DNA from: CAZNKU01 sp045654805
Lineage (GTDB): Bacteria; Bacillota; Clostridia; Monoglobales; Firm-18
Length of the DNA: 64,000 nucleotides
Reading direction: 5' to 3'
NCBI GenBank assembly: GCA_045654805.1
Contig: JAZOOD010000029.1
Coordinates: 1-64,000 of the forward strand
The translations under genes were made by a program, and so were the position numbers. Shown piece by piece: positions 8,159 to 16,428 of the stretch. Within the stretch, counting starts at the first letter, position 1. Each line of letters begins with the position of its first letter. The notes beneath the pieces are model-generated. The model searched no databases, was not told where the DNA came from, and saw only the letters and a list, made by a program, of their open reading frames with translations.

Positions 8159-8737
8159 TCAAAATTTCATCAAATTCTTAAGTCCATATTTTATTTTTTC
8201 TTCTACAGAATATTCTGCCGGCACATCACGGAGTGCATTTATAATTTCCGCCTGATTATATCCTAATGCCATCAGTGCATTAACTGTATCATCTTCTTCA
8301 GAAACCAATGGTGCGGAGTAATTAGAGGGCTTAATGTCTTGATTTTTAATTTTATCTTTTAATTCAAGAATAATTTTTTGTGCCATTTTGTTGCCGACCC
8401 CCTGTGCGGCAGTAATTACCTTGGATTGATTTGTAACTATTGCTATTGCAAGTTCTGATGCAGTAACACAAGAAAGTATGGCAACAGCTGCCTTTGGTCC
8501 CACCCCGCTTACGGATATTAAAAGCTCAAATGCGGAGCGTTCCTCAATAGTTGAAAAACCGTAAAGGTCAAATATATCTTCCCTTACATACAAATATGTA
8601 TAAAAAGTCACTTCCCCGTCCTTAATGTCTCCAAGAGTGCTTTTTGTGGTTATGATTTTATATCCTATGCCGTTTGATTCCACAACTGCATAGCTTTCTG
8701 CTTTTCTTACAAGCTTTCCTTTAATATAATCGTACAT
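8159..8737 (-). CDS. ruvA: Holliday junction branch migration protein RuvA
   Basis: DNA-binding subunit that holds Holliday junctions for the RuvB motor. The 192 residues show the N-terminal OB fold (1-63), the tandem helix-hairpin-helix region (VSGVGPKAAVAIL near 78-90 and AAQGVGNKMAQKI near 113-125) and the C-terminal RuvB-interacting domain. It follows ruvC by 12 bases. The usual next gene, ruvB, is absent: an IS-derived remnant and then the TetR gene follow instead. Confidence 0.95.
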   Translation of the reverse strand: MYDYIKGKLVRKAESYAVVESNGIGYKIITTKSTLGDIKDGEVTFYTYLYVREDIFDLYGFSTIEERSAFELLISVSGVGPKAAVAILSCVTASELAIAIVTNQSKVITAAQGVGNKMAQKIILELKDKIKNQDIKPSNYSAPLVSEEDDTVNALMALGYNQAEIINALRDVPAEYSVEEKIKYGLKNLMKF

Positions 8738-8749
8738 AATAAACCCTCT

Positions 8750-9256
8750 TTATCTGTTTTTTAATGATGTTATAAGCCTGTTCACTCCACCGCCGGCATG
8801 TGCGTGACAAATTGCAATAGCCAAAGCATCCGCGGTATCATCAGGTTTTGGTACTTCCTTAAGCCCAAGTATATTTTTTACCATTTGCTGTACTTGTTTT
8901 TTCTCTGCCCGTCCATATCCTACCACACCCTGTTTGACTTGCAAAGGCGTATATTCAAAAACAGGTATGTTGTGATTTTCCCCCGCTAATATCAATACTC
9001 CTCTTGCCTGACCTACATTTATAACTGTCTTTGCATTGTTGTTATAAAAAAGCTCCTCAATAGCCATCTCGTCCGGCTTATATTTTTCAATAACATATGT
9101 TAGGTCATCATAAATCATTTTAAGTCTTGATGGAACAGGCGTATGTGCAGGAGATGTTATTGCACCATAATCAATTACCTTAAAATTGACATTATCATAT
9201 TCAATTACCCCAAAACCCACTATTGCTATACCGGGGTCTATTCCGAGAATTCTCAA
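8750..9256 (-). CDS. ruvC: Crossover junction endodeoxyribonuclease RuvC
   Basis: Resolvase that cuts Holliday junctions symmetrically. The 168-residue form has the four acidic active-site residues: D7 (in GIDPG), E67 (in AIEELFYN), and D140 and D143 (in DDTADALA). A GTG three codons upstream (9265) overlaps the GGTG ribosome-binding site. The TTG at 9256 gives MRILGIDPG, the usual RuvC N-terminus, with AAAGGTG about 6 bases upstream, and is preferred. It forms an operon with ruvA. Confidence 0.93.
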   Translation of the reverse strand: MRILGIDPGIAIVGFGVIEYDNVNFKVIDYGAITSPAHTPVPSRLKMIYDDLTYVIEKYKPDEMAIEELFYNNNAKTVINVGQARGVLILAGENHNIPVFEYTPLQVKQGVVGYGRAEKKQVQQMVKNILGLKEVPKPDDTADALAIAICHAHAGGGVNRLITSLKNR

Positions 9257-9275
9257 AATGTTCACCTTTTTCTTG

Positions 9276-9304
9276 TTGCTTTTTTTCTATACAAGTATTA
9301 TAAT
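9276..9304 (+). promoter_or_regulatory. promoter of the cyclophilin pair
   Basis: TTGCTT (9276-9281), a 17-base spacer and TATAAT (9299-9304) precede the first cyclophilin gene by about 50 bases. The -10 is perfect and the -35 weak. It abuts the divergent ruvC promoter. Confidence 0.5.
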
Positions 9305-9305
9305 T

Positions 9306-9334
9306 ATTATAACATCGAAAAGATTTTAATACAA
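9306..9334 (-). promoter_or_regulatory. ruvCA promoter
   Basis: TTGTAT (9334-9329), a 17-base spacer and TATAAT (9311-9306) on the minus strand. It is back to back with the cyclophilin promoter, so the two RNA polymerase sites overlap. Confidence 0.58.
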
Positions 9335-9356
9335 GAAAAATTTACGGAGGTATGTT

Positions 9357-10034
9357 ATGGCAAAAAACAAAAACACAACTAACAAAACCATAAACATATT
9401 AATAGCGGCTTGTACTGTTGCAATTATTACACTCGCAATACTCATAGCTGTTGCGATAACAGGTGACAAGGAAATTGCTATGGCAAAGGAAATTGCCAAG
9501 CTTAACATTTCTGAAAACCCCATTGCCACGATAAAAATGGAAAATGGCGATGAAATAAAGGTGGAACTTTATCCTAAGATTGCACCAAATACAGTTTGCA
9601 ATTTTATTGAGCTTGCAAACAGCGGATTTTATGACAGTTTAATGTTCCATCGTTGTATAGAAGGCTTTATGATTCAGGGTGGTGACCCTGAGGGGACAGG
9701 AATTGGTGGTCCAGGATATACAATAAAGGGGGAGTTTACTGCTAATGGGTTTGAAAACAATCTCCGTCACGAACGAGGTGTAATATCAATGGCAAGACAG
9801 ACTCTACCTCTTGACAGCGCAGGCAGTCAATTCTTTATAATGGTCGCCGATGCAACACATCTTGATGGTCAATATGCTGCATTTGGAAAGGTTATAGAAG
9901 GTATGGATGTTGTAGATGCAATTGTTGCCAATGAAACAGACTCCAACGACAAACCAATTGTTCCTCAGATTATACAATCAATTAAAGTAGATACAAAGGG
10001 AATTGAATATCCCGAAGCACAAAAAATCAATTAA
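9357..10034 (+). CDS. Membrane-anchored cyclophilin-type peptidyl-prolyl isomerase
   Basis: Proline isomerase of 225 residues. A basic N-terminus and one membrane helix (about 11-35) anchor it outside the cell; it has no lipobox. The cyclophilin domain (about 55-215) shows the family segments FHRCIEGFMIQGGDPEGTG, ISMARQ and GSQFFIMVAD, including the catalytic Arg in FHR. It probably folds exported proteins. GGAGG precedes the ATG. It is followed after 17 bases by a second cyclophilin that lacks the anchor, so one pair serves both sides of the membrane. Confidence 0.9.
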   Translation: MAKNKNTTNKTINILIAACTVAIITLAILIAVAITGDKEIAMAKEIAKLNISENPIATIKMENGDEIKVELYPKIAPNTVCNFIELANSGFYDSLMFHRCIEGFMIQGGDPEGTGIGGPGYTIKGEFTANGFENNLRHERGVISMARQTLPLDSAGSQFFIMVADATHLDGQYAAFGKVIEGMDVVDAIVANETDSNDKPIVPQIIQSIKVDTKGIEYPEAQKIN

Positions 10035-10051
10035 TAAAGGAGAATAGTAAA

Positions 10052-10579
10052 ATGAGCAATCCAATAGTAACTATTGAAATGGAAAACGGTGCACAGATTA
10101 AGGCGGAGCTTTATCCTGAAATTGCACCAAACACTGTTAATAATTTTATATCATTAGTAAAAAAGGGCTTTTATGACGGATTAATATTTCACCGTTGTAT
10201 AGAGGATTTTATGATTCAGGGTGGCGACCCACAGGGCACAGGTATAGGTGGCCCCGGATACTGCATTAAGGGTGAATTTTCAAACAACGGCTTTAAAAAT
10301 GACCTTAAGCATACAGTAGGTATTCTTTCTATGGCAAGACGGGCTATGCCTCTTGACAGTGCTGGCAGCCAGTTCTTTATAATGGTTGCAGACTACCCGT
10401 TTCTTGATGGGGATTACGCATCTTTTGGTAAGGTAACAGAAGGTATGGACGTTGTTTATAATATTGTAAAACAGCCAAAGGATTTTAACGACAAACCAAT
10501 TGTCCCTCAGGTTATGAAAAGGGTTACAGTTGAAACTTTTGATACAGAATATCCCGAACCTGAAAAAATATCGGAATAA
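10052..10579 (+). CDS. Cytosolic cyclophilin-type peptidyl-prolyl isomerase
   Basis: Proline isomerase of 175 residues consisting of the cyclophilin domain alone. The motifs FHRCIEDFMIQGGDP, SMARR and GSQFFIMVAD are intact. It is very similar to the C-terminal domain of the gene just upstream, including the closing YPEPEKI, so the pair arose by tandem duplication. AAAGGAG precedes the ATG. Transcription probably ends at the hairpin at 10606-10646, which belongs to an IS-derived repeat. Confidence 0.92.
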   Translation: MSNPIVTIEMENGAQIKAELYPEIAPNTVNNFISLVKKGFYDGLIFHRCIEDFMIQGGDPQGTGIGGPGYCIKGEFSNNGFKNDLKHTVGILSMARRAMPLDSAGSQFFIMVADYPFLDGDYASFGKVTEGMDVVYNIVKQPKDFNDKPIVPQVMKRVTVETFDTEYPEPEKISE

Positions 10580-10604
10580 AAATAAAACAGATATGTAAAT
10601 TGAT

Positions 10605-10980
10605 ATGCACTCCAAAAGTCACACACTTTTGGGGTGCACATTTTTTATGGGCAATACAATAAGAAAATATATGCCATAAGTATCTCCGAGTTATGCAATA
10701 TGAACATTGTAGAAGAATATCAACGGCTATTAGTCGTTGCACAGAGTATATCTCGTAAAAGCAATTGTATGAATAATGGAGCAATGGAAAACGCTTTTAA
10801 ACAGATTAATAGATGAAATGATTTATTGTCAAAAATTCAAAAGTGTTAATACTTTTATTTATGAAATTAACAGATATATTGATTACTACAACAATTAAAG
10901 AATTCCTATAAAACTAAAAGGAATGAGTCCGGTACAATACCGAACTCATTCACAATCAAATTAATATTTAATTTTATTCT
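10605..10980 (+). mobile_element. Decayed IS3-family-derived repeat, copy 2
   Basis: The element has a head hairpin (10606-10638), a shared block with AAGAAAATATATG (about 10660), a decayed C-terminal transposase region and a tail hairpin (10921-10951). In one frame the tail reads K-L-K-G-M-S-P-V-Q-Y-R-T-H-S, the usual C-terminus of IS3-family OrfB transposases. The region near 10757-10790 reads S-R-K-S-N-C-M-N-N-G-A-M-E-N. Several stops and frameshifts interrupt it. The N-terminal three quarters of a transposase are missing at the same place as in copy 3, which suggests spread of a deletion derivative rather than independent decay. Confidence 0.72.
10606..10646 (+). terminator. Terminator after the cyclophilin pair, head hairpin of repeat copy 2
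   Basis: A 13-bp stem (TGCACTCCAAAAG with CTTTTGGGGTGCA, one G-U pair) with a 7-base loop is followed by CATTTTTT. The same hairpin occurs at 19316-19360. Confidence 0.8.
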
Positions 10981-10985
10981 TTCTC

Positions 10986-11465
10986 TTAAACTTCTGCTTT
11001 TTTAACTGTTTTAGTTGTTTTAGGGACCTTTGTTCCCTTTTTATCAGCCGCCTTTGGTTCGGCTTTTTTTTCGGTTTTTTTAATTTCTTCCTTTTTCTCT
11101 GTCTTAACGGAAGCTTTTTTGGTAGGTGATTTTCTTTCCTTCTTTTCAAAACCGTCAAAAAGCATAACTATATGATTAGTATTACCATTAGCTCTGATTA
11201 AATCATTTTCAAAAGCTTCATCTACAGTAATTTTCTTATCAACAAGCTTTTCCAAAGTTGCTGCCATAATATTAATATTTACAGTATTATCTACATAATC
11301 ATAAGGCTCTACCATAAACGCCCCATCTACATATGCAACAAAGAATGTACCACCGCAATCTTCATCGTCCATAGTTATCTGGATAGCAAAGTCTTCGCTG
11401 TATTTACTTATATCTCCTTTGATAAGTTTTTTTGAAATTTTAGCATATTTTTCTGTAAAAGTCAT
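10986..11465 (-). CDS. SCP2-like sterol-binding-fold protein with Lys-rich tail
   Basis: Protein of 159 residues. Residues about 1-105 resemble the SCP2 (sterol carrier protein 2) lipid-binding fold, with the pattern ITMDDEDCGGTFFVAYVDGA and a closing short-helix region. From about residue 108 on, the chain is a low-complexity Lys/Ala/Glu/Thr tail ending KTVKKAEV, probably disordered and basic. No signal peptide is present. The ligand is unknown; in bacteria the fold is used to bind lipids or serve as an accessory domain. It is a single-gene unit between two repeats and the parvulin gene. Confidence 0.62.
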   Translation of the reverse strand: MTFTEKYAKISKKLIKGDISKYSEDFAIQITMDDEDCGGTFFVAYVDGAFMVEPYDYVDNTVNINIMAATLEKLVDKKITVDEAFENDLIRANGNTNHIVMLFDGFEKKERKSPTKKASVKTEKKEEIKKTEKKAEPKAADKKGTKVPKTTKTVKKAEV

Positions 11466-11494
11466 ATAAACCCTCCTCGTAACTTCATACTGAA

Positions 11495-11523
11495 ATTTTA
11501 TAACACCAGTCTATATTTGTCAA
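11495..11523 (-). promoter_or_regulatory. promoter of the SCP2-like gene
   Basis: TTGACA (11523-11518), a 17-base spacer and TAAAAT (11500-11495) on the minus strand, about 30 bases before the start codon. Confidence 0.65.
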
Positions 11524-11539
11524 CATTAAAACGTCGACA

Positions 11540-12781
11540 TTATTTGCATATTTCCACCAATTCTTCCAATGTATACGCATCTGTTTTAATGTTCGCAGCA
11601 TCTGCAACATCAGAAAGATGCTTTGTTACACCCTCAAGTGCCATATAAGTTGCAACAGTTTGGTATACTGTTTCATCATAATCCGGAAGCGGTATTCTCT
11701 TTATAATGTGATAACCATAACCGGATTCCACCACAGCACTTACTTTTCCTACCTTGAGTTTTCTGGTAGCATCTTCAAATTCCTGCACCATTTCTCCCGG
11801 AGCAAAATAATATCCGTTATGATTTATTGCTAAACCAGAATCTTCGGAATATTCATTCATAAGTTCATCAAAATCCACACCATTTTTAAGCTTTCTGTTG
11901 ATTTCTTTTATCTTAGCTTCGGCACCGTCAGTTTCAGAGAGCACAAGAATATGCTTTGCAGCCATATAATTTTCCTTATAATATTCCTCGGCAGTTGATT
12001 CATCTGGAACATATAACTTAGCAAGGAAATCATTTAGAATATATGCTCTTTTTTCTGTTTCAAAAATGTCTGCCCAAACTGCATCAAGAGTATCAGGAAA
12101 CAGGCTGGATATTTCTGTTGCAGAGTTTACAACTTCAGCATAATGAGTTACAGGAAGTTCAATGTCCCACTTATCTGCCTCCGCAGTAAATACAGCATAA
12201 TTCATCAAATTCACCTGAACAAAATTGACAATTTCCTCACTACCGGAAGAACCAAATTGCAAGTTGTAAAGATCATACACAGCGTCAAAAAATGCCAATG
12301 AAATCTTAGCACCATTAACCTCAATAGGCGCAGGATCATTAGTAATCAAAATCTGCTGTGTTGAAGCAATATATTTTACATCAAATCCAAGTGTTTCGGA
12401 AACAAATCTTAAAGGTACCAGTGTTCTGCCGTTTGTTTCAACAGAAGGAACCTCCAATTTAACTGCCTCTCCATTCACATTAGCATACAATTCTCCGATT
12501 ACAAATGAAATGTTTTTGTCTCCAAATGTAATTACAACCTTGTTTTCAGCTTCAATCCAATCTACATCAGCGCCAAAAGTTTCAGCAATAATACGTGCAG
12601 GAACCATAGTCCTACCCTCAACGGTATAAGGCGAAACTTCCATTGTATGTACACTTACAGTACCTTCATCAACCTTTGCATTAAAATCCCCCATTGTAAA
12701 CTGCATTGTTTTTGCATATACACTTACGGATAAAAGTGTAAGTACAAAAGCAAGGGAAATAACGAGTTTTTTAATATTCAT
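11540..12781 (-). CDS. Exported parvulin-type peptidyl-prolyl isomerase with copper-amine-oxidase N-terminal-like domain
   Basis: Secreted protein of 413 residues with a signal peptide (1-23, ending VYA-K). Residues about 40-150 form the repeat unit known as the copper amine oxidase N-terminal domain (GRTMVPARIIAETFGADVDW, then GRTLVPLRFVSETLG). A linker like that of SurA/PrsA follows, then a parvulin domain (about 270-370) with AKHILVLSE, YSEDSG and GYGYHIIKR. It probably assists folding of exported proteins at the cell wall. The ATG at 12781 has AAAGGA 8 bases upstream, so the six-codon in-frame extension is dropped. There is no lipobox, unlike PrsA. Confidence 0.85.
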   Translation of the reverse strand: MNIKKLVISLAFVLTLLSVSVYAKTMQFTMGDFNAKVDEGTVSVHTMEVSPYTVEGRTMVPARIIAETFGADVDWIEAENKVVITFGDKNISFVIGELYANVNGEAVKLEVPSVETNGRTLVPLRFVSETLGFDVKYIASTQQILITNDPAPIEVNGAKISLAFFDAVYDLYNLQFGSSGSEEIVNFVQVNLMNYAVFTAEADKWDIELPVTHYAEVVNSATEISSLFPDTLDAVWADIFETEKRAYILNDFLAKLYVPDESTAEEYYKENYMAAKHILVLSETDGAEAKIKEINRKLKNGVDFDELMNEYSEDSGLAINHNGYYFAPGEMVQEFEDATRKLKVGKVSAVVESGYGYHIIKRIPLPDYDETVYQTVATYMALEGVTKHLSDVADAANIKTDAYTLEELVEICK

Positions 12782-12816
12782 ATATCCCATCCTTTCCAAA
12801 ATAAAATTACATATAA

Positions 12817-12845
12817 CTATTATAACACAACAAGATTTGATTGTA
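12817..12845 (-). promoter_or_regulatory. promoter of the parvulin gene
   Basis: TTTACA (12845-12840), a 17-base spacer and TATAAT (12822-12817) on the minus strand, about 35 bases before the start codon. Confidence 0.6.
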
Positions 12846-12854
12846 AATTAAAAA

Positions 12855-13469
12855 TTACCATTTTCTTTTGCTTTCAATAACCTTCCCTATAATCTTTACT
12901 CTTTCCATATTATACTTTTCAAACACGCGTTCGGGGTAAAACAGATTGAAGGATATGAGCTTAATACAATCATCATTATACTCAACCTGTTTTATCATCC
13001 CCTCCTCATCATCCACAATTACTATTGCAAGGTCTCCGTTTTCTACAGAATCTTGTTTTTTTACAAGAACAACGTCGCCATTATCTATCTTAGGGGACAT
13101 ACTGTCACCCTTTACCATCAGACAAAAATAATCTCCTGTTCCGTATTTCGATTCAACTACCTCGTGTCCTATAACATCCTCATAGGCAATTATCCCATTG
13201 CCGGCACACACCTTGCCGATAAGAGGAACCTTTACGCTGAACTGTTCATAAATTGTTAGTCCACCAAAAAGAACTTCCTCAATAACGTTATTGGGTATTT
13301 CCAATACCTCTGCAATTTCATAAATCTTTTTAATATCCAGTTTTTGATTGTGATTATTCTCATATCGGCTGAGAGTAGATTTGGCTATACCCGTATACTG
13401 ACTAAGCTTATCTAAACTCATAACACGCTTTACACGGTACTCTTTTAAAATAGTATTTATATCTTTCAT
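12855..13469 (-). CDS. XRE-type repressor with S24 autocleavage domain
   Basis: LexA/CI-like regulator of 204 residues. An N-terminal Cro/CI helix-turn-helix (about 5-60, LDKLSQYTGIAKSTLSRYEN) is joined to a peptidase S24 domain. The cleavage site Ala-Gly (KVCAGNG), the nucleophile Ser (VKGDSMSPKI) and the general-base Lys (EGMIKQV) are all present, so RecA-stimulated self-cleavage is plausible. The ATG at 13469 with AAGGAG 6 bases upstream is chosen over a 16-codon extension. It is divergent from a small acidic gene and a P-type ATPase, its likeliest local targets. No phage genes are nearby. Confidence 0.85.
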   Translation of the reverse strand: MKDINTILKEYRVKRVMSLDKLSQYTGIAKSTLSRYENNHNQKLDIKKIYEIAEVLEIPNNVIEEVLFGGLTIYEQFSVKVPLIGKVCAGNGIIAYEDVIGHEVVESKYGTGDYFCLMVKGDSMSPKIDNGDVVLVKKQDSVENGDLAIVIVDDEEGMIKQVEYNDDCIKLISFNLFYPERVFEKYNMERVKIIGKVIESKRKW

Positions 13470-13496
13470 AGCAATCTCCTTGTCATCTGTTATTTC

Positions 13497-13525
13497 ATTA
13501 TATCTCATTTGTTTCATTTTTGCAA
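13497..13525 (-). promoter_or_regulatory. promoter of the S24 repressor
   Basis: TTGCAA (13525-13520), a 17-base spacer and TATAAT (13502-13497) on the minus strand, directly before the ribosome-binding site. Confidence 0.65.
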
Positions 13526-13574
13526 CATTTTTTTAAAAATATTTTTTATGCCCACAATGTATAATAAAATACTC

Positions 13575-13603
13575 TTGACTTTTGCTTGATATTACTGTAT
13601 AAT
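13575..13603 (+). promoter_or_regulatory. promoter of the small acidic gene and P-type ATPase
   Basis: TTGACT (13575-13580), a 17-base spacer and TATAAT (13598-13603). It faces away from the repressor promoter across about 50 bases of AT-rich sequence. Confidence 0.7.
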
Positions 13604-13653
13604 TCTATTATCCCATTTTTGGAACATATTTGATTTATGCGAGGTGATACACA

Positions 13654-13857
13654 ATGATGAGAGGACTTGAAGACGAAATTTTAAATATGGAGCGAGTAAA
13701 ATTTTTATCAAATATGGCAACCGAAAGGCTTATGAGTTATGATGAGGATGAAATATCAGAACATTACAACGAAATAGTTTCTATTTTCAGCTTTTTGGAT
13801 GAACAAATTAACGAAAAATACAACAATCTTTCCAAATCCTATTACGATGAAATTTAA
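13654..13857 (+). CDS. Small acidic protein of unknown function
   Basis: A 67-residue protein rich in Glu, Asp, Ser and Tyr, predicted to be largely helical, with no membrane segment or Cys. GAGGTGA stands 7 bases before the first of two adjacent ATG codons. A strong promoter precedes it and a P-type ATPase follows 57 bases downstream, so the two are probably co-transcribed. I do not recognise the family. Its place between a self-cleaving repressor and an ion pump suggests a regulatory or accessory role, but nothing in the sequence shows one. Confidence 0.6.
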   Translation: MMRGLEDEILNMERVKFLSNMATERLMSYDEDEISEHYNEIVSIFSFLDEQINEKYNNLSKSYYDEI

Positions 13858-13914
13858 ATCAAAGTCATATCGGCATGTCCTCTGAATAGAATTATATAAA
13901 GGAGTGAAGGACAA

Positions 13915-16422
13915 ATGATATGGCACACTTTGACAATTGAAGCGGCAATAAATGAACTTTCAACAAACAAAGATAAGGGGCTTACAACAGAGGAGGCCTT
14001 AAAAAGACAGACCGCCTACGGCAAAAACGTAATTCCCGATTCCCAACATACGAATTTACTTATGAAATTAATTAACCAGTTTAATGATTATATGATAATC
14101 ATTCTGCTCATTGCTGCAGCAATATCCTTTGGGATAGCAATTTACGAGCATCAAAACGACTTTGTGGAACCCGTTGTCATAATAGCAATTGTTGTACTTA
14201 ACGCCATAGTGGGTATAGTTCAAGAGGAAAAAGCGGAAAAAGCGCTGGCACAGCTTAAAAACCTTACCCAACCTGTTGCCAGAGTAATACGTGATGGAGA
14301 GCTACAGAAAATCAGTGCCTGCGACCTTGTTCGCGGTGATATTATATTCTTGAAATCAGGTGATTTCGTTCCTGCTGATGCAAGGCTTATAAAATGCACG
14401 GAACTTGAGGTAGACGAGTCCTCATTAACAGGGGAATCACACCCCGTATGCAAAAATAGCAGTATGTCGTATAGTAAAGAAACTCCTGTTGCAGACATTA
14501 CCAATATGGTATGGTCTGCTACAGCGATCATAGGAGGTAATGGAATTGCGGTTGTTACCGAAACCGGAATAAACACACAGGTTGGTAAAATCGCAATGGC
14601 AATAATAGAAAGTCGTACCCCGCAAACTCCATTGCAGGACAAACTTGAACAAACTGGCAAGATACTGGGCACAATCGCCCTGACAATATGTGCCGTTGTA
14701 TTCTGCATAGGTATATTCAAACATATTCATCCCTTGGAAATGTTTATGACCTCTGTAAGTCTTGCTGTTGCAGCAATCCCCGAAGGGCTACCCGCTATAG
14801 TAACGATAATGTTAGCTTTGGGTGTGCAAAAAATGGTAAAGAAAAATGCCATTGTAAGAAAACTTCCTGCTGTAGAAACTTTGGGAAGTGCATCTGTAAT
14901 ATGTTCCGACAAAACAGGAACACTAACACAAAACAAAATGACAGTTACCGAAATATGGGGGAATAAACATCAAATACTTACATACGGTATTTTGTGTTGC
15001 AACAATACTGATTCCACAGAAAAAGCTATAATGGAATATGCCATAAAAGAGAATGTCAAAAATCCACATTTGTTTAGAGTCAAGGAAATACCTTTCAATT
15101 CCTCTACCAAATATATGGCAACAATAAACAGAAGCGATAAAAAATATGTGGTGGCTGTAAAAGGAGCTCCGGATGTCTTAATCCCAAAATGTAATATGTC
15201 AGCAGAAGCTATGAATCAGGTAAACGAGGCCAACCTTAGGATGACAGAAAAAGGGTTGAGGGTTCTTGCCGTTGCAGAATGTGAAACCGATTACATTCCG
15301 GACAACATAAACCTCCCTCTAAAGCTTTGTGGACTTATAGGAATATCAGATCCTCCGAGACCGGAAATATATGACGCAATCAAAAAGTGCAAAAAATCAG
15401 GTATACGACCTGTAATGATTACCGGAGACCACGCCGGAACAGCATCTGCCATTGCCAAGGAAATAGGTATGACGCCATATGCAATAACCGGTGCTGAGCT
15501 TAATAAAATGTCAGACTCTGAATTAAAACGAAACGTAAAAAAATTCTCCGTATTTGCACGTGTTACTCCCGAACATAAGGTGAGAATAGTAAAAGCATTT
15601 CAATCTAACGGCGAAGTGGTTGCAATGACTGGTGACGGAGTAAATGATGCCCCGGCTCTTAAACAGGCGGATATAGGTTGTGCTATGGGAATAACAGGAA
15701 CAGATGTTGCCAAAAGTGCTGCCGATATGATACTTACTGATGATAATTTTGCTACAATAGTGTCTTCGGTGTATGAGGGCAGAAGTATATTTGAAAATAT
15801 TAAAAAGGCTGTTCACTTTCTTCTATCCAGCAATATTGGAGAAATACTTACCATTCTTTGTGCGATAATTGCAGGATTACCCTCCCCGCTTACTGCTGTT
15901 CAGCTTTTATGGGTAAACCTGATTACAGACTCCCTTCCGGCATTGGCATTAGGTGCAGATACAAATAATATGGAAAAAATAATTTCTCAAAAGCCGATAA
16001 AAAGAAACAAAAGCCTTTTTGCAGATGGGCTAGCATTGCTAATTTTTTTAGAAGGAATAATGATAGGTACACTGGCGCTTATTGCCTTTTGTATAGGATA
16101 CTTTAAATTCAACAATCAGGATATAGGGCGGACTATGGCATTCTGCGTACTTTCGATGTCACAGCTTGTGCATTCATTTAATGTACGAAGCGACACAACG
16201 ATTTTGTCTTCCAAAACTCCTAAAAATATGCTTTTACTAGGTGCTTTTATAATTGGTGTAACTCTACAAATATTTGTAGTGGTATCTCCATTGCTTTCTA
16301 ATTGGTTTTCAACCGTTGCCCTGAACGCAGAACAATGGAAAATAACCGCAATTTTATCTGTTTCGCCTATTGTTTTAGTTGAATTATCCAAGCTGTTCAG
16401 CACAAGACCAAAACCATATTGA
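13915..16422 (+). CDS. Calcium-translocating P-type ATPase (type IIA-like)
   Basis: Membrane pump of 835 residues. Cytoplasmic actuator motif TGES (about 172-175), phosphorylation site DKTGTLT with D332, nucleotide-binding KGAPD, hinge TGDGVNDAPALKQAD and about ten membrane helices are all present. Ion-site residues match Ca2+ pumps of the SERCA/PMR1 type: PEGLPA in M4, SSNIGE in M5 and NLITDSLPALALG in M6. It most likely exports Ca2+; Mn2+ cannot be excluded. AAGGAG precedes the ATG. It ends at a strong hairpin shared with the convergent abrB-like gene. Confidence 0.9.
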   Translation: MIWHTLTIEAAINELSTNKDKGLTTEEALKRQTAYGKNVIPDSQHTNLLMKLINQFNDYMIIILLIAAAISFGIAIYEHQNDFVEPVVIIAIVVLNAIVGIVQEEKAEKALAQLKNLTQPVARVIRDGELQKISACDLVRGDIIFLKSGDFVPADARLIKCTELEVDESSLTGESHPVCKNSSMSYSKETPVADITNMVWSATAIIGGNGIAVVTETGINTQVGKIAMAIIESRTPQTPLQDKLEQTGKILGTIALTICAVVFCIGIFKHIHPLEMFMTSVSLAVAAIPEGLPAIVTIMLALGVQKMVKKNAIVRKLPAVETLGSASVICSDKTGTLTQNKMTVTEIWGNKHQILTYGILCCNNTDSTEKAIMEYAIKENVKNPHLFRVKEIPFNSSTKYMATINRSDKKYVVAVKGAPDVLIPKCNMSAEAMNQVNEANLRMTEKGLRVLAVAECETDYIPDNINLPLKLCGLIGISDPPRPEIYDAIKKCKKSGIRPVMITGDHAGTASAIAKEIGMTPYAITGAELNKMSDSELKRNVKKFSVFARVTPEHKVRIVKAFQSNGEVVAMTGDGVNDAPALKQADIGCAMGITGTDVAKSAADMILTDDNFATIVSSVYEGRSIFENIKKAVHFLLSSNIGEILTILCAIIAGLPSPLTAVQLLWVNLITDSLPALALGADTNNMEKIISQKPIKRNKSLFADGLALLIFLEGIMIGTLALIAFCIGYFKFNNQDIGRTMAFCVLSMSQLVHSFNVRSDTTILSSKTPKNMLLLGAFIIGVTLQIFVVVSPLLSNWFSTVALNAEQWKITAILSVSPIVLVELSKLFSTRPKPY

Positions 16423-16428
16423 GCCGCA

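Noticed and set aside
14220..14720. A 166-codon minus-strand open frame inside the P-type ATPase gene
   Set aside because: It is antisense to a complete, motif-rich ATPase and has no start signals.
12855..16422. Prophage or integrative element marked by the S24 repressor
   Set aside because: No integrase, structural, lysis or conjugation genes and no flanking repeats; xerD at 1555-2442 is the housekeeping recombinase in its usual context.
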